Source: Smithella sp. (GTDB lineage Bacteria; Desulfobacterota; Syntrophia; Syntrophales; Smithellaceae). Taken from it: 64,000 nt of DNA. The notes under the pieces are model-generated. The model saw only the letters and a list, made by a program, of their open reading frames with translations. It was not told where the DNA came from and did not search any database. The position numbers and the translations under genes were made by a program. This document shows, in pieces, positions 50,358-58,771 of the stretch. Every line of letters begins with the position of its first letter. The first letter of the stretch is position 1. Where the stretch lies: positions 26,183-90,182 of the forward strand of contig JAAZHX010000057.1 in the NCBI GenBank assembly GCA_012510495.1, written 5' to 3'.

Positions 50358-51515
50358 CTATGCCCGGTTGGGCGCAAATCCCATGACGGCGTTGGCGACG
50401 ATCATCGTGTGCATGTTGGACGTGCCTTCCAGTGTCTCGAACTGTTTGGAGTCCCTGAGGAACCGGCCGCACGGATATTCGTCCGAATAGCCGAAAGAGC
50501 CGTAAAGCTTCATGCACTCGTTGGCGTCGTGGACGACTACTTTCGCGCCGTAGAGCTTGGACATCGACGTTTCCATGACGTTGGGAAGCCCTCTGTCCTT
50601 GAGCCAGGCCGAGCGGTAAACCAGATAGGCCAGCGTGTCATGGCCGACTTTCATGTCCGCCACCTGCTGCTGAATGAGCTGGTAGCGGCCGATTTGCCTG
50701 CCGAACTGGCAGCGTTCGGTGGCGTATTTGGCAGAGGCGTCGAGAATTGCGCCGGAAAGTCCCAATGCGCCCGCGGAGCAGCCCAGACGGGTGGAGTTGA
50801 GCTGTGTCATGCAAATCTGGAAGCCTTTGTTCAGTTTTCCCAGCAAAAGATTTTTGGGAACCTTCACGTCTTCAAAGGTGATTTCCGCCGTATCGGAGGC
50901 CCACAGGCCGACCTTGTCGTGAATCGGTTTGCGCGTAATGCCGGGCAGGGAGTAGTCCATGATGAAGCAGGAGACGCCGTTGGCACCCGCGTCTTTGTCC
51001 GTTTTGACGTAGAGCAGGCCGTGATTGGTCACCGTGCCGTTGGTGATCCACATTTTATTGCCGTTCACCAGATAGTGGTCGCCCTTGTCCTCGGCGCGGC
51101 ATTTCATGGAGGCGACGTCCGAGCCGATGTCCGGTTCCGTCATGGCGAAGCTGCCGACATATTCGCCGGAGACGAATTTGGGAATGTAATGTTCTTTTTG
51201 CTCTTCCGTTCCGAATTTCTGGATGGTGAGCGCCGGACCCCAGCACTGCATGTTGAAGGCCATGCGCCAGGCGACATGCACCCTGGCTACCTGCTCGATG
51301 GCGAGCGCGCCTTCCAGAAAACCCATGCCGTTCCCGCCGTATTTTTCGTCGATGCAGAAGCCGAAAAATCCCAGCTCCGCCATCTTGTCGAAGATTTCTT
51401 TGCGCCAGAAATGATTTTTTTCGTCTTCATCGACATGCGGCGCGATTTCTTTTTCGGCGAAGTTTCGTGCCGTATCCTGAATCATCTTCTGCTCTTCCGT
51501 CGATGCAAAATCCAT
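50358..51515 (-). CDS. Acyl-CoA dehydrogenase
   Basis: 385 residues. FAD-binding signatures F-A-M-T-E-P-D-I-G-S-D and K-M-W-I-T-N-G; the catalytic base Glu sits in T-L-E-G-T-S near the end; Y-G-S-F-G-Y-S precedes it. It resembles glutaryl-CoA/short-chain branch enzymes, including non-decarboxylating glutaryl-CoA dehydrogenases of anaerobes, but substrate cannot be told. The ATG at 51515 follows GGGAGA. It comes after a thiolase on the same strand; a perfect 28-bp palindrome lies between them. Confidence 0.88.
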   Translation of the reverse strand: MDFASTEEQKMIQDTARNFAEKEIAPHVDEDEKNHFWRKEIFDKMAELGFFGFCIDEKYGGNGMGFLEGALAIEQVARVHVAWRMAFNMQCWGPALTIQKFGTEEQKEHYIPKFVSGEYVGSFAMTEPDIGSDVASMKCRAEDKGDHYLVNGNKMWITNGTVTNHGLLYVKTDKDAGANGVSCFIMDYSLPGITRKPIHDKVGLWASDTAEITFEDVKVPKNLLLGKLNKGFQICMTQLNSTRLGCSAGALGLSGAILDASAKYATERCQFGRQIGRYQLIQQQVADMKVGHDTLAYLVYRSAWLKDRGLPNVMETSMSKLYGAKVVVHDANECMKLYGSFGYSDEYPCGRFLRDSKQFETLEGTSNMHTMIVANAVMGFAPNRA

Positions 51516-51591
51516 ATTTTTTTCTCCCGGTTCATTGATTGAGCTGGATTCCCGCCTGCGCAACCTAAAAGTCACAAGCGGGAATGACAAG

Positions 51592-51619
51592 GCAGGAAAC
51601 AGTCGCGACTGTTTCCTGC
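51592..51619. repeat. 28-bp perfect palindrome between thiolase and acyl-CoA dehydrogenase
   Basis: GCAGGAAACAGTCG and CGACTGTTTCCTGC form an uninterrupted palindrome centred between 51605 and 51606. It lies nine bases after the thiolase stop, 77 bp before the dehydrogenase start. Seventeen nt match the inverted repeat at 4713 with two differences. The same gap also has TGGATTCCCGC and GCGGGAATGACA, pieces of the repeat around the GIY-YIG gene. Confidence 0.75.
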
Positions 51620-51627
51620 GGATGGTT

Positions 51628-52896
51628 CTACTTTCGTTCGATCACCATACAAATTCCCTGGCCGCCGCCGCCGCAGATCGTTTCCAGGGCGAAGCGGGCG
51701 TTGCTCCGCTGCATTTCATAAAGCAGCGTGGTGAGACGCATCGTGCCGGTCGCCCCGATGGGATGCCCCAGCGAGATTCCCGAACCGTTGATGTTGACCT
51801 TCGCGTCCATCTGCTCGTCGGAAAGTCCCGCCAGACGGGAGTCCGCCAGGCACTGGACGGCAAAAGCCTCCTGCACTTCGATCAGGTCCATGTCGTTGAT
51901 GGTCTTGCCGATTTTCCCCAGCGCCTTGCTGATCGCCGCCGGGACGGCCGGGTAGGTAAGGGTCGGGTCGGTGGCTGCAACCGCGCAGGAGCGGTAGGTG
52001 GCGATCGGTTTAATTCCCAGTTCTCTGGCTTTCTTTTCGGAAGCAAGGATGACCACGGCCGCGCCGTCGTTTTCCGAGGAGGAGTTGCCCGCCGTGCAAA
52101 CGCCGTCTTTGTAAACGGCTTTGAGTTTGGAAAGTTTCTCCAGCGTGGTTTCGCGGCGGGGGCCTTCATCGGTTTTGAGGTAAACCGTTTCACCGGTCTT
52201 CTTGTCCTTGCCCGTGGCGATGGGAACGATCTCGTCTGCAAACTTGCCCGCGTCCTGGGCCGCAATGGCGCGCTGATGGGATCTGAGCGCCCAGCGGTCC
52301 GCTTCCTCGCGGGTGATGCCTTCTTTTCTGGCCGCGGCTTCCGCCCAGGTCATCATGGAGCTGAGTTCGCCGTAGCGCCAGATGGGCTGGCTCATGACGC
52401 GGCCGCGCTGGATGCGGTCGTAAAAGGGAAGGCCCCACATGGCGAGCGCCCCGTGGCCGCGCGGCATGAAGCCGTATTTCTCGTGATTCCTGCCGCCCAG
52501 GCCCCATTTGATGTCTCCGGGGATGTAAAGCTCCGACTGACTCATCGATTCCATGCCGCCTGCGATGATGATGTCGGCGTTGCCGGTTTGAATCTGCAAC
52601 GCCCCGTAATAAACGCTTTCCAGGCCGGAGCAGCAGCGCCGGTCGATCATGCCGCCGGGGATGGTGTCCGGCCAGTCGGCGTCCAGGACGGCCATGCGAG
52701 CGCCGTTGGCGCACTCGCCGTTCTGGTAAGCGGACGCCATGATGACATCGTCCACCTGAACCGGTTCAATGCCCGCTTTTTTGACGGCCGCCTGCAGGAC
52801 AACGCTGGCCAGACGGTAAACCGGAACCTCCCGCAGCGCTCCGCCGTACGCGCCGATGGGCGTCCGCGCGCAACTGATCAACACGACGTTTTCCAT
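51628..52896 (-). CDS. Acetyl-CoA acyltransferase (thiolase)
   Basis: 422 residues. Nucleophile Cys88 in R-R-C-C-S-G; N-G-S-G-I-S-L-G-H-P-I-G-A-T-G with catalytic His, and the second Cys in C-G-G-G-G-Q-G. It should cleave 3-ketoacyl-CoA to acetyl-CoA in beta-oxidation, or run in reverse. An E-N-D-G-A loop typical of degradative thiolases is present. Operon: thiolase first, then acyl-CoA dehydrogenase. Confidence 0.92.
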   Translation of the reverse strand: MENVVLISCARTPIGAYGGALREVPVYRLASVVLQAAVKKAGIEPVQVDDVIMASAYQNGECANGARMAVLDADWPDTIPGGMIDRRCCSGLESVYYGALQIQTGNADIIIAGGMESMSQSELYIPGDIKWGLGGRNHEKYGFMPRGHGALAMWGLPFYDRIQRGRVMSQPIWRYGELSSMMTWAEAAARKEGITREEADRWALRSHQRAIAAQDAGKFADEIVPIATGKDKKTGETVYLKTDEGPRRETTLEKLSKLKAVYKDGVCTAGNSSSENDGAAVVILASEKKARELGIKPIATYRSCAVAATDPTLTYPAVPAAISKALGKIGKTINDMDLIEVQEAFAVQCLADSRLAGLSDEQMDAKVNINGSGISLGHPIGATGTMRLTTLLYEMQRSNARFALETICGGGGQGICMVIERK

Positions 52897-53025
52897 AAAT
52901 CAAGCCCCTTTAAATTTTTTTAACGATGCTTGCTTTCAGGCCGCAAAGCGGCGCTTGTTAAAGGATTGCCGACAGTGTGTACCGACACGACGGCATCGCC
53001 ACATGGGGCACTCGAGTGAGGATTC

Positions 53026-54696
53026 TCAGCGCCCCACCTCGTTGTTTTTATTTTTTGCCGCCAGATACGAATGATAAACGGGGTCATACATCTTGGATAT
53101 GATGAACCCGGGCAAATCACTCGGCTCCGCCATGGCGGTCAGTTTCCCGGTGTAGGCAATTTTTGCCACGGCGATCGCGATGTGAAGGGATACCTCGCGG
53201 ATGCGTGACAAGGACGGGAAAATCCGGCCCTGGTCGAAATCTTCCTTCATGACTTTTTCTTCCACGCACCTTGCGGCGGCCGCAAACATTTCATCCGTAA
53301 CTCTTTTGGATTCCGAGGCTGTCACGCCCAACCCCACACCGGGAAAGACATATACATTATTTGCCTGCCCCGGCAAGAATGTTCTGCCGTTGAGAGTAAC
53401 CGGAGGAAAGGGACTGCCGCTGGCAAAGACGGCCCGGCCGTCCGTGAAGCGGTAGGCGTCTTGTGCAGTGCATTCCGATTGTGAGGTCGGGTTGGAAAGA
53501 GCGAAAATAATCGGACGTTCATTCAGGCGAGCCATGGCCTGCAGTATTTCGGGGGAAAATGTTTTGGGCTGTCCCGATGCGCCGATAAGGATGGTGGGCT
53601 CAATGGCGTTGATCACGGCAAGGAGATCCCGGTGCCGGGAAAAGTCGTGGGCGAAGGGGCGCTTGTGCTGCGCCAGATCCGTCCTTGCGGCCACCACCAG
53701 ACCTTTGGAATCCACAAACCAGCAACGGCCGCGAGCCTCTTTTTCCGGAAGACCCTGTTCGGTCATTGCGCGGACCGCCAGATGGCCGATGCCCAGGGCC
53801 GCCTCTCCCGCGCCCAGAAACACCAGTCGCTGATCTGTAATTTTACCGCTGATCTTACGCAGCGCAGAATAGATACCGGCCAGCGCAATGCTGGCTGTGC
53901 CCTGAATGTCGTCGTTGAACATGCAGTATTGATCACGGTATTGGGCCAGCAGGCGGAAGGCATTTTGATTTCCGAAGTCTTCATGTTGAATCATGACATT
54001 CGGGAAGACTTCATTTGCCGCCTTCATGAACTCGTCAATGATTTCATCATAGGCGTCGCCCCGCATGCGCGCCTCGGGCAGGCCGATATATTGCGGATCG
54101 CTCCACAGACCTTTATTGTCGGTTCCGACATCGATCATGACCGGAAGGCAGCTGGTGGGTTCGATTCCCGCGCAGGCCGTATATAAAGAGAGCTTGCCCA
54201 CGGGAATGCCCATGCCGTTTGCACCCAGATCGCCCAGGCCCAAAATGCGCTCACCGTCGGTAACCACGATGATGCGCACATGGCGGTGCGGCCAGTTTCT
54301 CAAAATTTGTCCGATGTAGCCGCGGTCTTTTTTGGTGATAAACAGGCCTCGGGGGCGGCGGAAAATTCTGCTGTATTCCTGACAGGCAAGCCCCACGGTG
54401 GGCGTGTAAACAATCGGGCTGAGCTCTTCGAGGTTGTCCATGAGGGCCTTATAAAACAACTGCTCGTTACGGTCTTGCAGGCCGATCAGATAAAGATATT
54501 TTTCCAGGTCGTTGGGCTTGCGACGGAAATTGTTCAAAATATGCTGAACCTGCTGCTGCTGCGACGAGACGCGCGGCGGCAGCAAACCTTGCAGCCCCAG
54601 TGCTTTTCGTTCCGCTTCGGTAAAAGCAGTCCCTTTATTCAGATCCGGGTCCTGAAGCAGATTGATGCCCCGGGGGTATTTTGTCTTTATCGTCAT
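53026..54696 (-). CDS. maeA: NAD-dependent malic enzyme (MaeA/SfcA type)
   Basis: 556 residues, the large malic enzyme type. Y-T-P-T-V-G-x-A-C in the N-domain, R-I-L-G-L-G-D-L-G-A-N-G-M-G-I-P, the metal site D-D-I-Q-G-T-A, and the NAD fold G-A-G-E-A-A-L-G. Converts malate to pyruvate and CO2. It lies 18 bp after a biotin-carboxyltransferase gene on the same strand, so the operon links pyruvate, oxaloacetate and malate, as expected for the methylmalonyl-CoA route of propionate or for anaplerosis. Confidence 0.92.
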   Translation of the reverse strand: MTIKTKYPRGINLLQDPDLNKGTAFTEAERKALGLQGLLPPRVSSQQQQVQHILNNFRRKPNDLEKYLYLIGLQDRNEQLFYKALMDNLEELSPIVYTPTVGLACQEYSRIFRRPRGLFITKKDRGYIGQILRNWPHRHVRIIVVTDGERILGLGDLGANGMGIPVGKLSLYTACAGIEPTSCLPVMIDVGTDNKGLWSDPQYIGLPEARMRGDAYDEIIDEFMKAANEVFPNVMIQHEDFGNQNAFRLLAQYRDQYCMFNDDIQGTASIALAGIYSALRKISGKITDQRLVFLGAGEAALGIGHLAVRAMTEQGLPEKEARGRCWFVDSKGLVVAARTDLAQHKRPFAHDFSRHRDLLAVINAIEPTILIGASGQPKTFSPEILQAMARLNERPIIFALSNPTSQSECTAQDAYRFTDGRAVFASGSPFPPVTLNGRTFLPGQANNVYVFPGVGLGVTASESKRVTDEMFAAAARCVEEKVMKEDFDQGRIFPSLSRIREVSLHIAIAVAKIAYTGKLTAMAEPSDLPGFIISKMYDPVYHSYLAAKNKNNEVGR

Positions 54697-54714
54697 AGCC
54701 TTACTTTTCTTGTG

Positions 54715-56127
54715 TCAGGACGCGGATTGTGTCGCCCCGTCATGGTATTTCCCCTGCAGATATTTCTCCATCGTCTGTGGAAACAGGATCCAGCCCAGCA
54801 AATCTTCATCGGTGCGCGCCAGATGGCCGATCGTTTTCCTCGCCTCTTCCATTTCCGGCGGCAGCAGGTCTGCGGGTCTCACGGTGATCGGTTCTTGCCC
54901 GCGCTTGTAGTTTTTCAGGATTTTTGCGGTCAGTTCTTTGTCAATTGGCACGGCGGTCTTACCGTACAGGCCCAGCACGAGGTCCTTGAGCTGATTGGAA
55001 ATCCGGACATAGCGGCCGAAGAGAACATTGAGCACCGCCTGCGACCCGATGATTTGCGATGACGGGGTGACCAGAGGCGGGTAGCCCATCTCTTTTCTGA
55101 TCTGGACGATTTCTTTGTGAATCTCTCCCATCCGATGCAGCGCCTTCATTTCCTTAAGCTGGCTGACAAGATTCGAGATCATCCCGCCGGGAATCTGATG
55201 CGCGAGCACGCCGCCGTCGATGATGGAAAGCTTTTGGTTGGCCAGCAGATGTCCGTATTTGGGCGCGATCTGCTCCAGGTGCTTGCTGATTTCCAACAGC
55301 CGATACAAATCGATGCCGGCGTCCCTTTCTGAACCCTGAAGCGCCGCCACAATCGGCTCGATGGCGGGCATGGAGGTTCGAAGCGCGTATGGAGCAAGGC
55401 AGGTGTCGATGATGTCCACGCCGGCTTCGATGGCTTTCAAATAGGTCATGCTGCCCATGCCGCTGGTGTAGTGCGTGTGCAGATGCAGTGGAACCGAGAC
55501 GGCCTTTTTCAACGCGGAGAACAGATCGAAAGCGTCATAGGGTGAAAGCAGGCCGGCCATGTCCTTGATGCAGATCGTGTCCGCGCCCATTTGCTCGAGC
55601 TCTTTGGCCTTTTGCACGTAGAAATCGAGCGTGTAAATTTCCCCGCCCAGTCGGCTTTCCGTCAGTGAATAGCAGACCGTTCCTTCCACGTGTTTGCCGT
55701 TGGCCTTGATTCTTTCCACGCAGGTTTCAATATTGCGGAAATCGTTGAGCGCGTCAAAACAGCGGAAAATATCGATGCCGATTTCGCAGGACTTGTCGAC
55801 AAACGCCCGGACGACGTCATCCGCGTAGTGCCGGTAGCCGACCAGATTCTGTCCGCGCAAAAGCATGGTGAAGGGAGTTTTCTTTACGTATTTTTTAAGA
55901 ATTCTGGGCCTCGACCAGGGGTCTTCGCCCAGGAATCGGTGCATTGTGTCGAATGTTGCGCCTCCCCAGACCTCCATGGCCCAGAAGCCGCAACCGTCCA
56001 TTTCTTCCGCAATCGGGATCATGTCCTCTGTTTTCATACGGGTTGCGTAAATGGACTGGTGGCCGTCGCGCAATGTATTGTCCTGGATTTTTATGGGACG
56101 GGTCGAAATTCCTTCTGTATCTTTCAT
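54715..56127 (-). CDS. Carboxyltransferase (pyruvate carboxylase subunit B / oxaloacetate decarboxylase alpha type)
   Basis: 470 residues. D-N-T-L-R-D-G-H-Q-S at the N-terminus, C-F-D-A-L-N-D, the conserved Lys in I-K-D-M-A-G-L and the metal motif H-L-H-T-H. It lacks a C-terminal biotinyl M-K-M domain, so biotin must come from a separate carrier protein. Family reactions: pyruvate carboxylation, oxaloacetate decarboxylation or transcarboxylation (5S subunit). With malic enzyme downstream and methylmalonyl-CoA mutase divergent, a transcarboxylase-like role in propionate metabolism is attractive. The ATG at 56127 follows AAGGAG. Confidence 0.85.
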   Translation of the reverse strand: MKDTEGISTRPIKIQDNTLRDGHQSIYATRMKTEDMIPIAEEMDGCGFWAMEVWGGATFDTMHRFLGEDPWSRPRILKKYVKKTPFTMLLRGQNLVGYRHYADDVVRAFVDKSCEIGIDIFRCFDALNDFRNIETCVERIKANGKHVEGTVCYSLTESRLGGEIYTLDFYVQKAKELEQMGADTICIKDMAGLLSPYDAFDLFSALKKAVSVPLHLHTHYTSGMGSMTYLKAIEAGVDIIDTCLAPYALRTSMPAIEPIVAALQGSERDAGIDLYRLLEISKHLEQIAPKYGHLLANQKLSIIDGGVLAHQIPGGMISNLVSQLKEMKALHRMGEIHKEIVQIRKEMGYPPLVTPSSQIIGSQAVLNVLFGRYVRISNQLKDLVLGLYGKTAVPIDKELTAKILKNYKRGQEPITVRPADLLPPEMEEARKTIGHLARTDEDLLGWILFPQTMEKYLQGKYHDGATQSAS

Positions 56128-56444
56128 GCGGTACTCCTTCCTTTGTGTAAATTTGCCGCATTCTATTGAGTCAGCAAAGAATATGCCAGCAGTTTTTTTA
56201 CTTCTTTCCCTGGAGGGCGGTATGGAGAACCGGGCGCGTTTTGGAGTTCTCAATAGATATTATGCTATTACGGTGCAAATGTGATATGCAACAGTTCGGT
56301 TTGACGGCGGCAAGACTTGTCTGTCATGTATACGACTCGTTTCCAAAGCATATATTTTGAAAGCGATGCCCAAAACGCCGGCGGGTAAAATTCTGAAAAA
56401 AGAACCCGGCAAAATGTGATAAGTATTTTTGAAAGGAGTTGGAC
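56128..56444. other. Divergent intergenic region, carboxyltransferase / mutase
   Basis: 317 bp. It contains the relic of an acyl-CoA ligase end (56357-56419) and an A+T-rich stretch around 56250-56280 likely to hold promoters, though no clear -35/-10 pair was fixed. Confidence 0.4.
56357..56419 (+). pseudogene. Last ~20 codons of a lost AMP-forming ligase
   Basis: The frame reads L-K-A-M-P-K-T-P-A-G-K-I-L-K-K and stops at 56417-56419. P-K-T-P-x-G-K-I-L-K is the A10 motif with the catalytic Lys at the very end of acyl-CoA ligases. Nothing upstream continues the homology, so a ligase gene once stood before the mutase and was deleted. Confidence 0.6.
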
Positions 56445-58577
56445 GTGACAGCACACAAAAGCATGAATCAATGGAAGGAGGCCGCTCTCCGGGAGATGAA
56501 GGGAAGGCCCCTGGAATCTTTGAACTGGGCGACGCCGGAAGGCATTGCCGTCAAACCGATCTACACGGCGGAAGATATGGCGGGGCTGGATACCGTCAAC
56601 ACCCTGTCGGGCCTGGCCCCGTATCTGCGGGGGCCTTCGGCCACCATGTACGCCAACCAGCCCTGGACCATCCGTCAGTACGCCGGCTTTGCCACCGCGA
56701 AAGAGTCCAATGACTTTTACCGGAAAAATCTGGCCGCCGGACAGACGGGTCTGTCCGTGGCCTTCGATCTGGCCACGCACCGGGGCTACGACTCCGATCA
56801 TCCGCGGGTGGCGGGAGACGTGGGGAAGGCGGGGGTCGCCATCGACTCCGTCGAGGATATGAAAATTCTCTTCGACCAGATTCCGCTCGACAAGGTGTCC
56901 GTTTCCATGACGATGAACGGTGCCGTCCTGCCGATTCTGGCGGGATATATCGTGGCCGCCGAAGAGCAGGGCGTGGAACAAAAGCAGCTTGCGGGCACCA
57001 TCCAGAACGATATTCTCAAGGAATTTCTGACGCGCAACACTTATATTTATCCGCCCCGGCCCTCCATGCGGATCGTTTCCGACATCATTGCCTACTGTTC
57101 GAAAAACATGCCGCGCTACAACACCGTTTCGATCAGCGGCTATCACATCATGGAGGCGGGCGCGGATTCGGTCCTGCAGACGGCTTTCACGCTGGCCGAC
57201 GGCAGGGAATACATCCGCGCCGCCATCGACGGCGGCCTGAAGATTGATGACTTCGCTCCGCGGCTTTCGTTTTTCTTCGGCGTGGGCATGAACTTTTTCA
57301 TGGAAATCGCCATGCTGCGGGCGGCCCGGTATCTGTGGCATCAGATTGTCGGAGAGTTTCATCCGGCCAATCCGCGATCGCAGGTTCTGCGCACGCACGT
57401 GCAGACGTCCGGCTGGAGCCTGACCCAGCAGGACCCCTACAACAACATCATCCGGACCACGCTGGAGGCGCTGGCTGCGGTGCTGGGCGGAACCCAGTCG
57501 CTGCACACCAACTCGTTCGACGAGGCGGTGAGCCTCCCCACGCCTTTGTCTTCGCGTATCGCCCGCAACACGCAGATCGTCATTCAGGAGGAATCGCAGA
57601 TCTGCCGCGTGGTCGATCCGTTGGGCGGCTCCTACTACGTGGAGGCGCTGACGGCGTCCATCATCCGGGAAGCGAAAAAAATCATGGACGAAATCGAGGC
57701 TCTGGGCGGCATGGCCCGCGCCATTGAAACCGGCATGCCCAAGATGCGCATTGAAGAGTCGGCCGCACGGCGGCAGGCCCGCATTGACCGGGGCAGAGAC
57801 ATCATCGTCGGCGTGAACAAGCACCGGATCGGGGAAGAGATTCCCGTCGAGGTGCTGGACATTCCCGCGAGCGTGCGCGACGGGCAGATGGCCAGAATCC
57901 GGGAGATTCGGGCCAAACGCGACAACGCCGCCGTGGTCAGGGTGCTGGAAAAAATAACGCAGACCGCCGAAAAGGGCGGGAATCTACTGGAAACCGCAAT
58001 TGAAGCGGTTCGGCTGCGGGCCACGGTGGGAGAGGTGTCCGACGCTGTGGAGAAAGTGTTCGGCCGGTATGTCGCCGAGACAAGGGTCATTTCCGGCGCC
58101 TACTCATCGGAATATGGAGACAGTGACGTGATCGAATCTTTGAGAAAAAGAACGGAAAATTTTCTGGTGAAGACCGGACGCCGCCCCCGTCAGCTCGTGA
58201 CCAAAATGGGGCAGGACGGCCATGACCGGGGGATCAAGGTGGTGGCCACGGCCTACGCGGATATCGGTTTCGACGTGGACATCGGTCCGATGTTTCAGAC
58301 GCCGGAAGAAGCGGCCAAAATGGCCATTGAAAACGACGTGCATGTGGTGGGCGTTTCGAGCCTCGCGGCGGGCCATAAGACGCTGGTTCCGGAGCTCATC
58401 GAACAGTTGAAGAAGATAGGCGGGGAGGATATCATCGTCGTGGTCGGCGGCGTCATTCCGCCCGCGGATTACGAATTTCTTTATTCCAAAGGCGTTCGGG
58501 GCATCTTCGGTCCCGGCACCGCGCTGACCGATTCCGCGGACAAAGTGCTGGGATTGCTGGAAGAAAAATACGGATAA
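56445..58577 (+). CDS. Methylmalonyl-CoA mutase
   Basis: 710 residues, catalytic and B12 domain in one chain. T-M-Y (Tyr69) and P-R-P-S-M-R-I fit methylmalonyl-CoA rather than isobutyryl-CoA mutase; Y-H-I-M-E-A-G-A supplies the active His; the base-off motif D-G-H-D-R-G has its His at 593, followed by G-V-S-S-L-A-A-G-H and G-G-V-I-P. It interconverts succinyl- and methylmalonyl-CoA. The GTG at 56445 has AAAGGAG six bases away and is preferred to a TTG at 56439. No small subunit or MeaB chaperone is adjacent. Confidence 0.92.
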   Translation: MTAHKSMNQWKEAALREMKGRPLESLNWATPEGIAVKPIYTAEDMAGLDTVNTLSGLAPYLRGPSATMYANQPWTIRQYAGFATAKESNDFYRKNLAAGQTGLSVAFDLATHRGYDSDHPRVAGDVGKAGVAIDSVEDMKILFDQIPLDKVSVSMTMNGAVLPILAGYIVAAEEQGVEQKQLAGTIQNDILKEFLTRNTYIYPPRPSMRIVSDIIAYCSKNMPRYNTVSISGYHIMEAGADSVLQTAFTLADGREYIRAAIDGGLKIDDFAPRLSFFFGVGMNFFMEIAMLRAARYLWHQIVGEFHPANPRSQVLRTHVQTSGWSLTQQDPYNNIIRTTLEALAAVLGGTQSLHTNSFDEAVSLPTPLSSRIARNTQIVIQEESQICRVVDPLGGSYYVEALTASIIREAKKIMDEIEALGGMARAIETGMPKMRIEESAARRQARIDRGRDIIVGVNKHRIGEEIPVEVLDIPASVRDGQMARIREIRAKRDNAAVVRVLEKITQTAEKGGNLLETAIEAVRLRATVGEVSDAVEKVFGRYVAETRVISGAYSSEYGDSDVIESLRKRTENFLVKTGRRPRQLVTKMGQDGHDRGIKVVATAYADIGFDVDIGPMFQTPEEAAKMAIENDVHVVGVSSLAAGHKTLVPELIEQLKKIGGEDIIVVVGGVIPPADYEFLYSKGVRGIFGPGTALTDSADKVLGLLEEKYG

Positions 58578-58771
58578 CAACCGACTCACCACCAACGCCT
58601 CCTCCGGGCATGTGAGCGCGCTGTCCTTCATCCGCATTTTTCGTCCGACCACGTGCGCCTTCATGTCCAGGAGCATCCGGCGAATGCGTGCAAAGTCGAA
58701 TCCGTCGCTTTGCCCCTGCCCCGGCACCCCGCATGACAAAAGGCAGATCAAATGACTTCAACGGGTTGGCC

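Noticed and set aside
58578-58771. Gene between mutase and the bifunctional beta-oxidation gene
   Set aside because: Only short frames without ribosome sites or recognisable residues.
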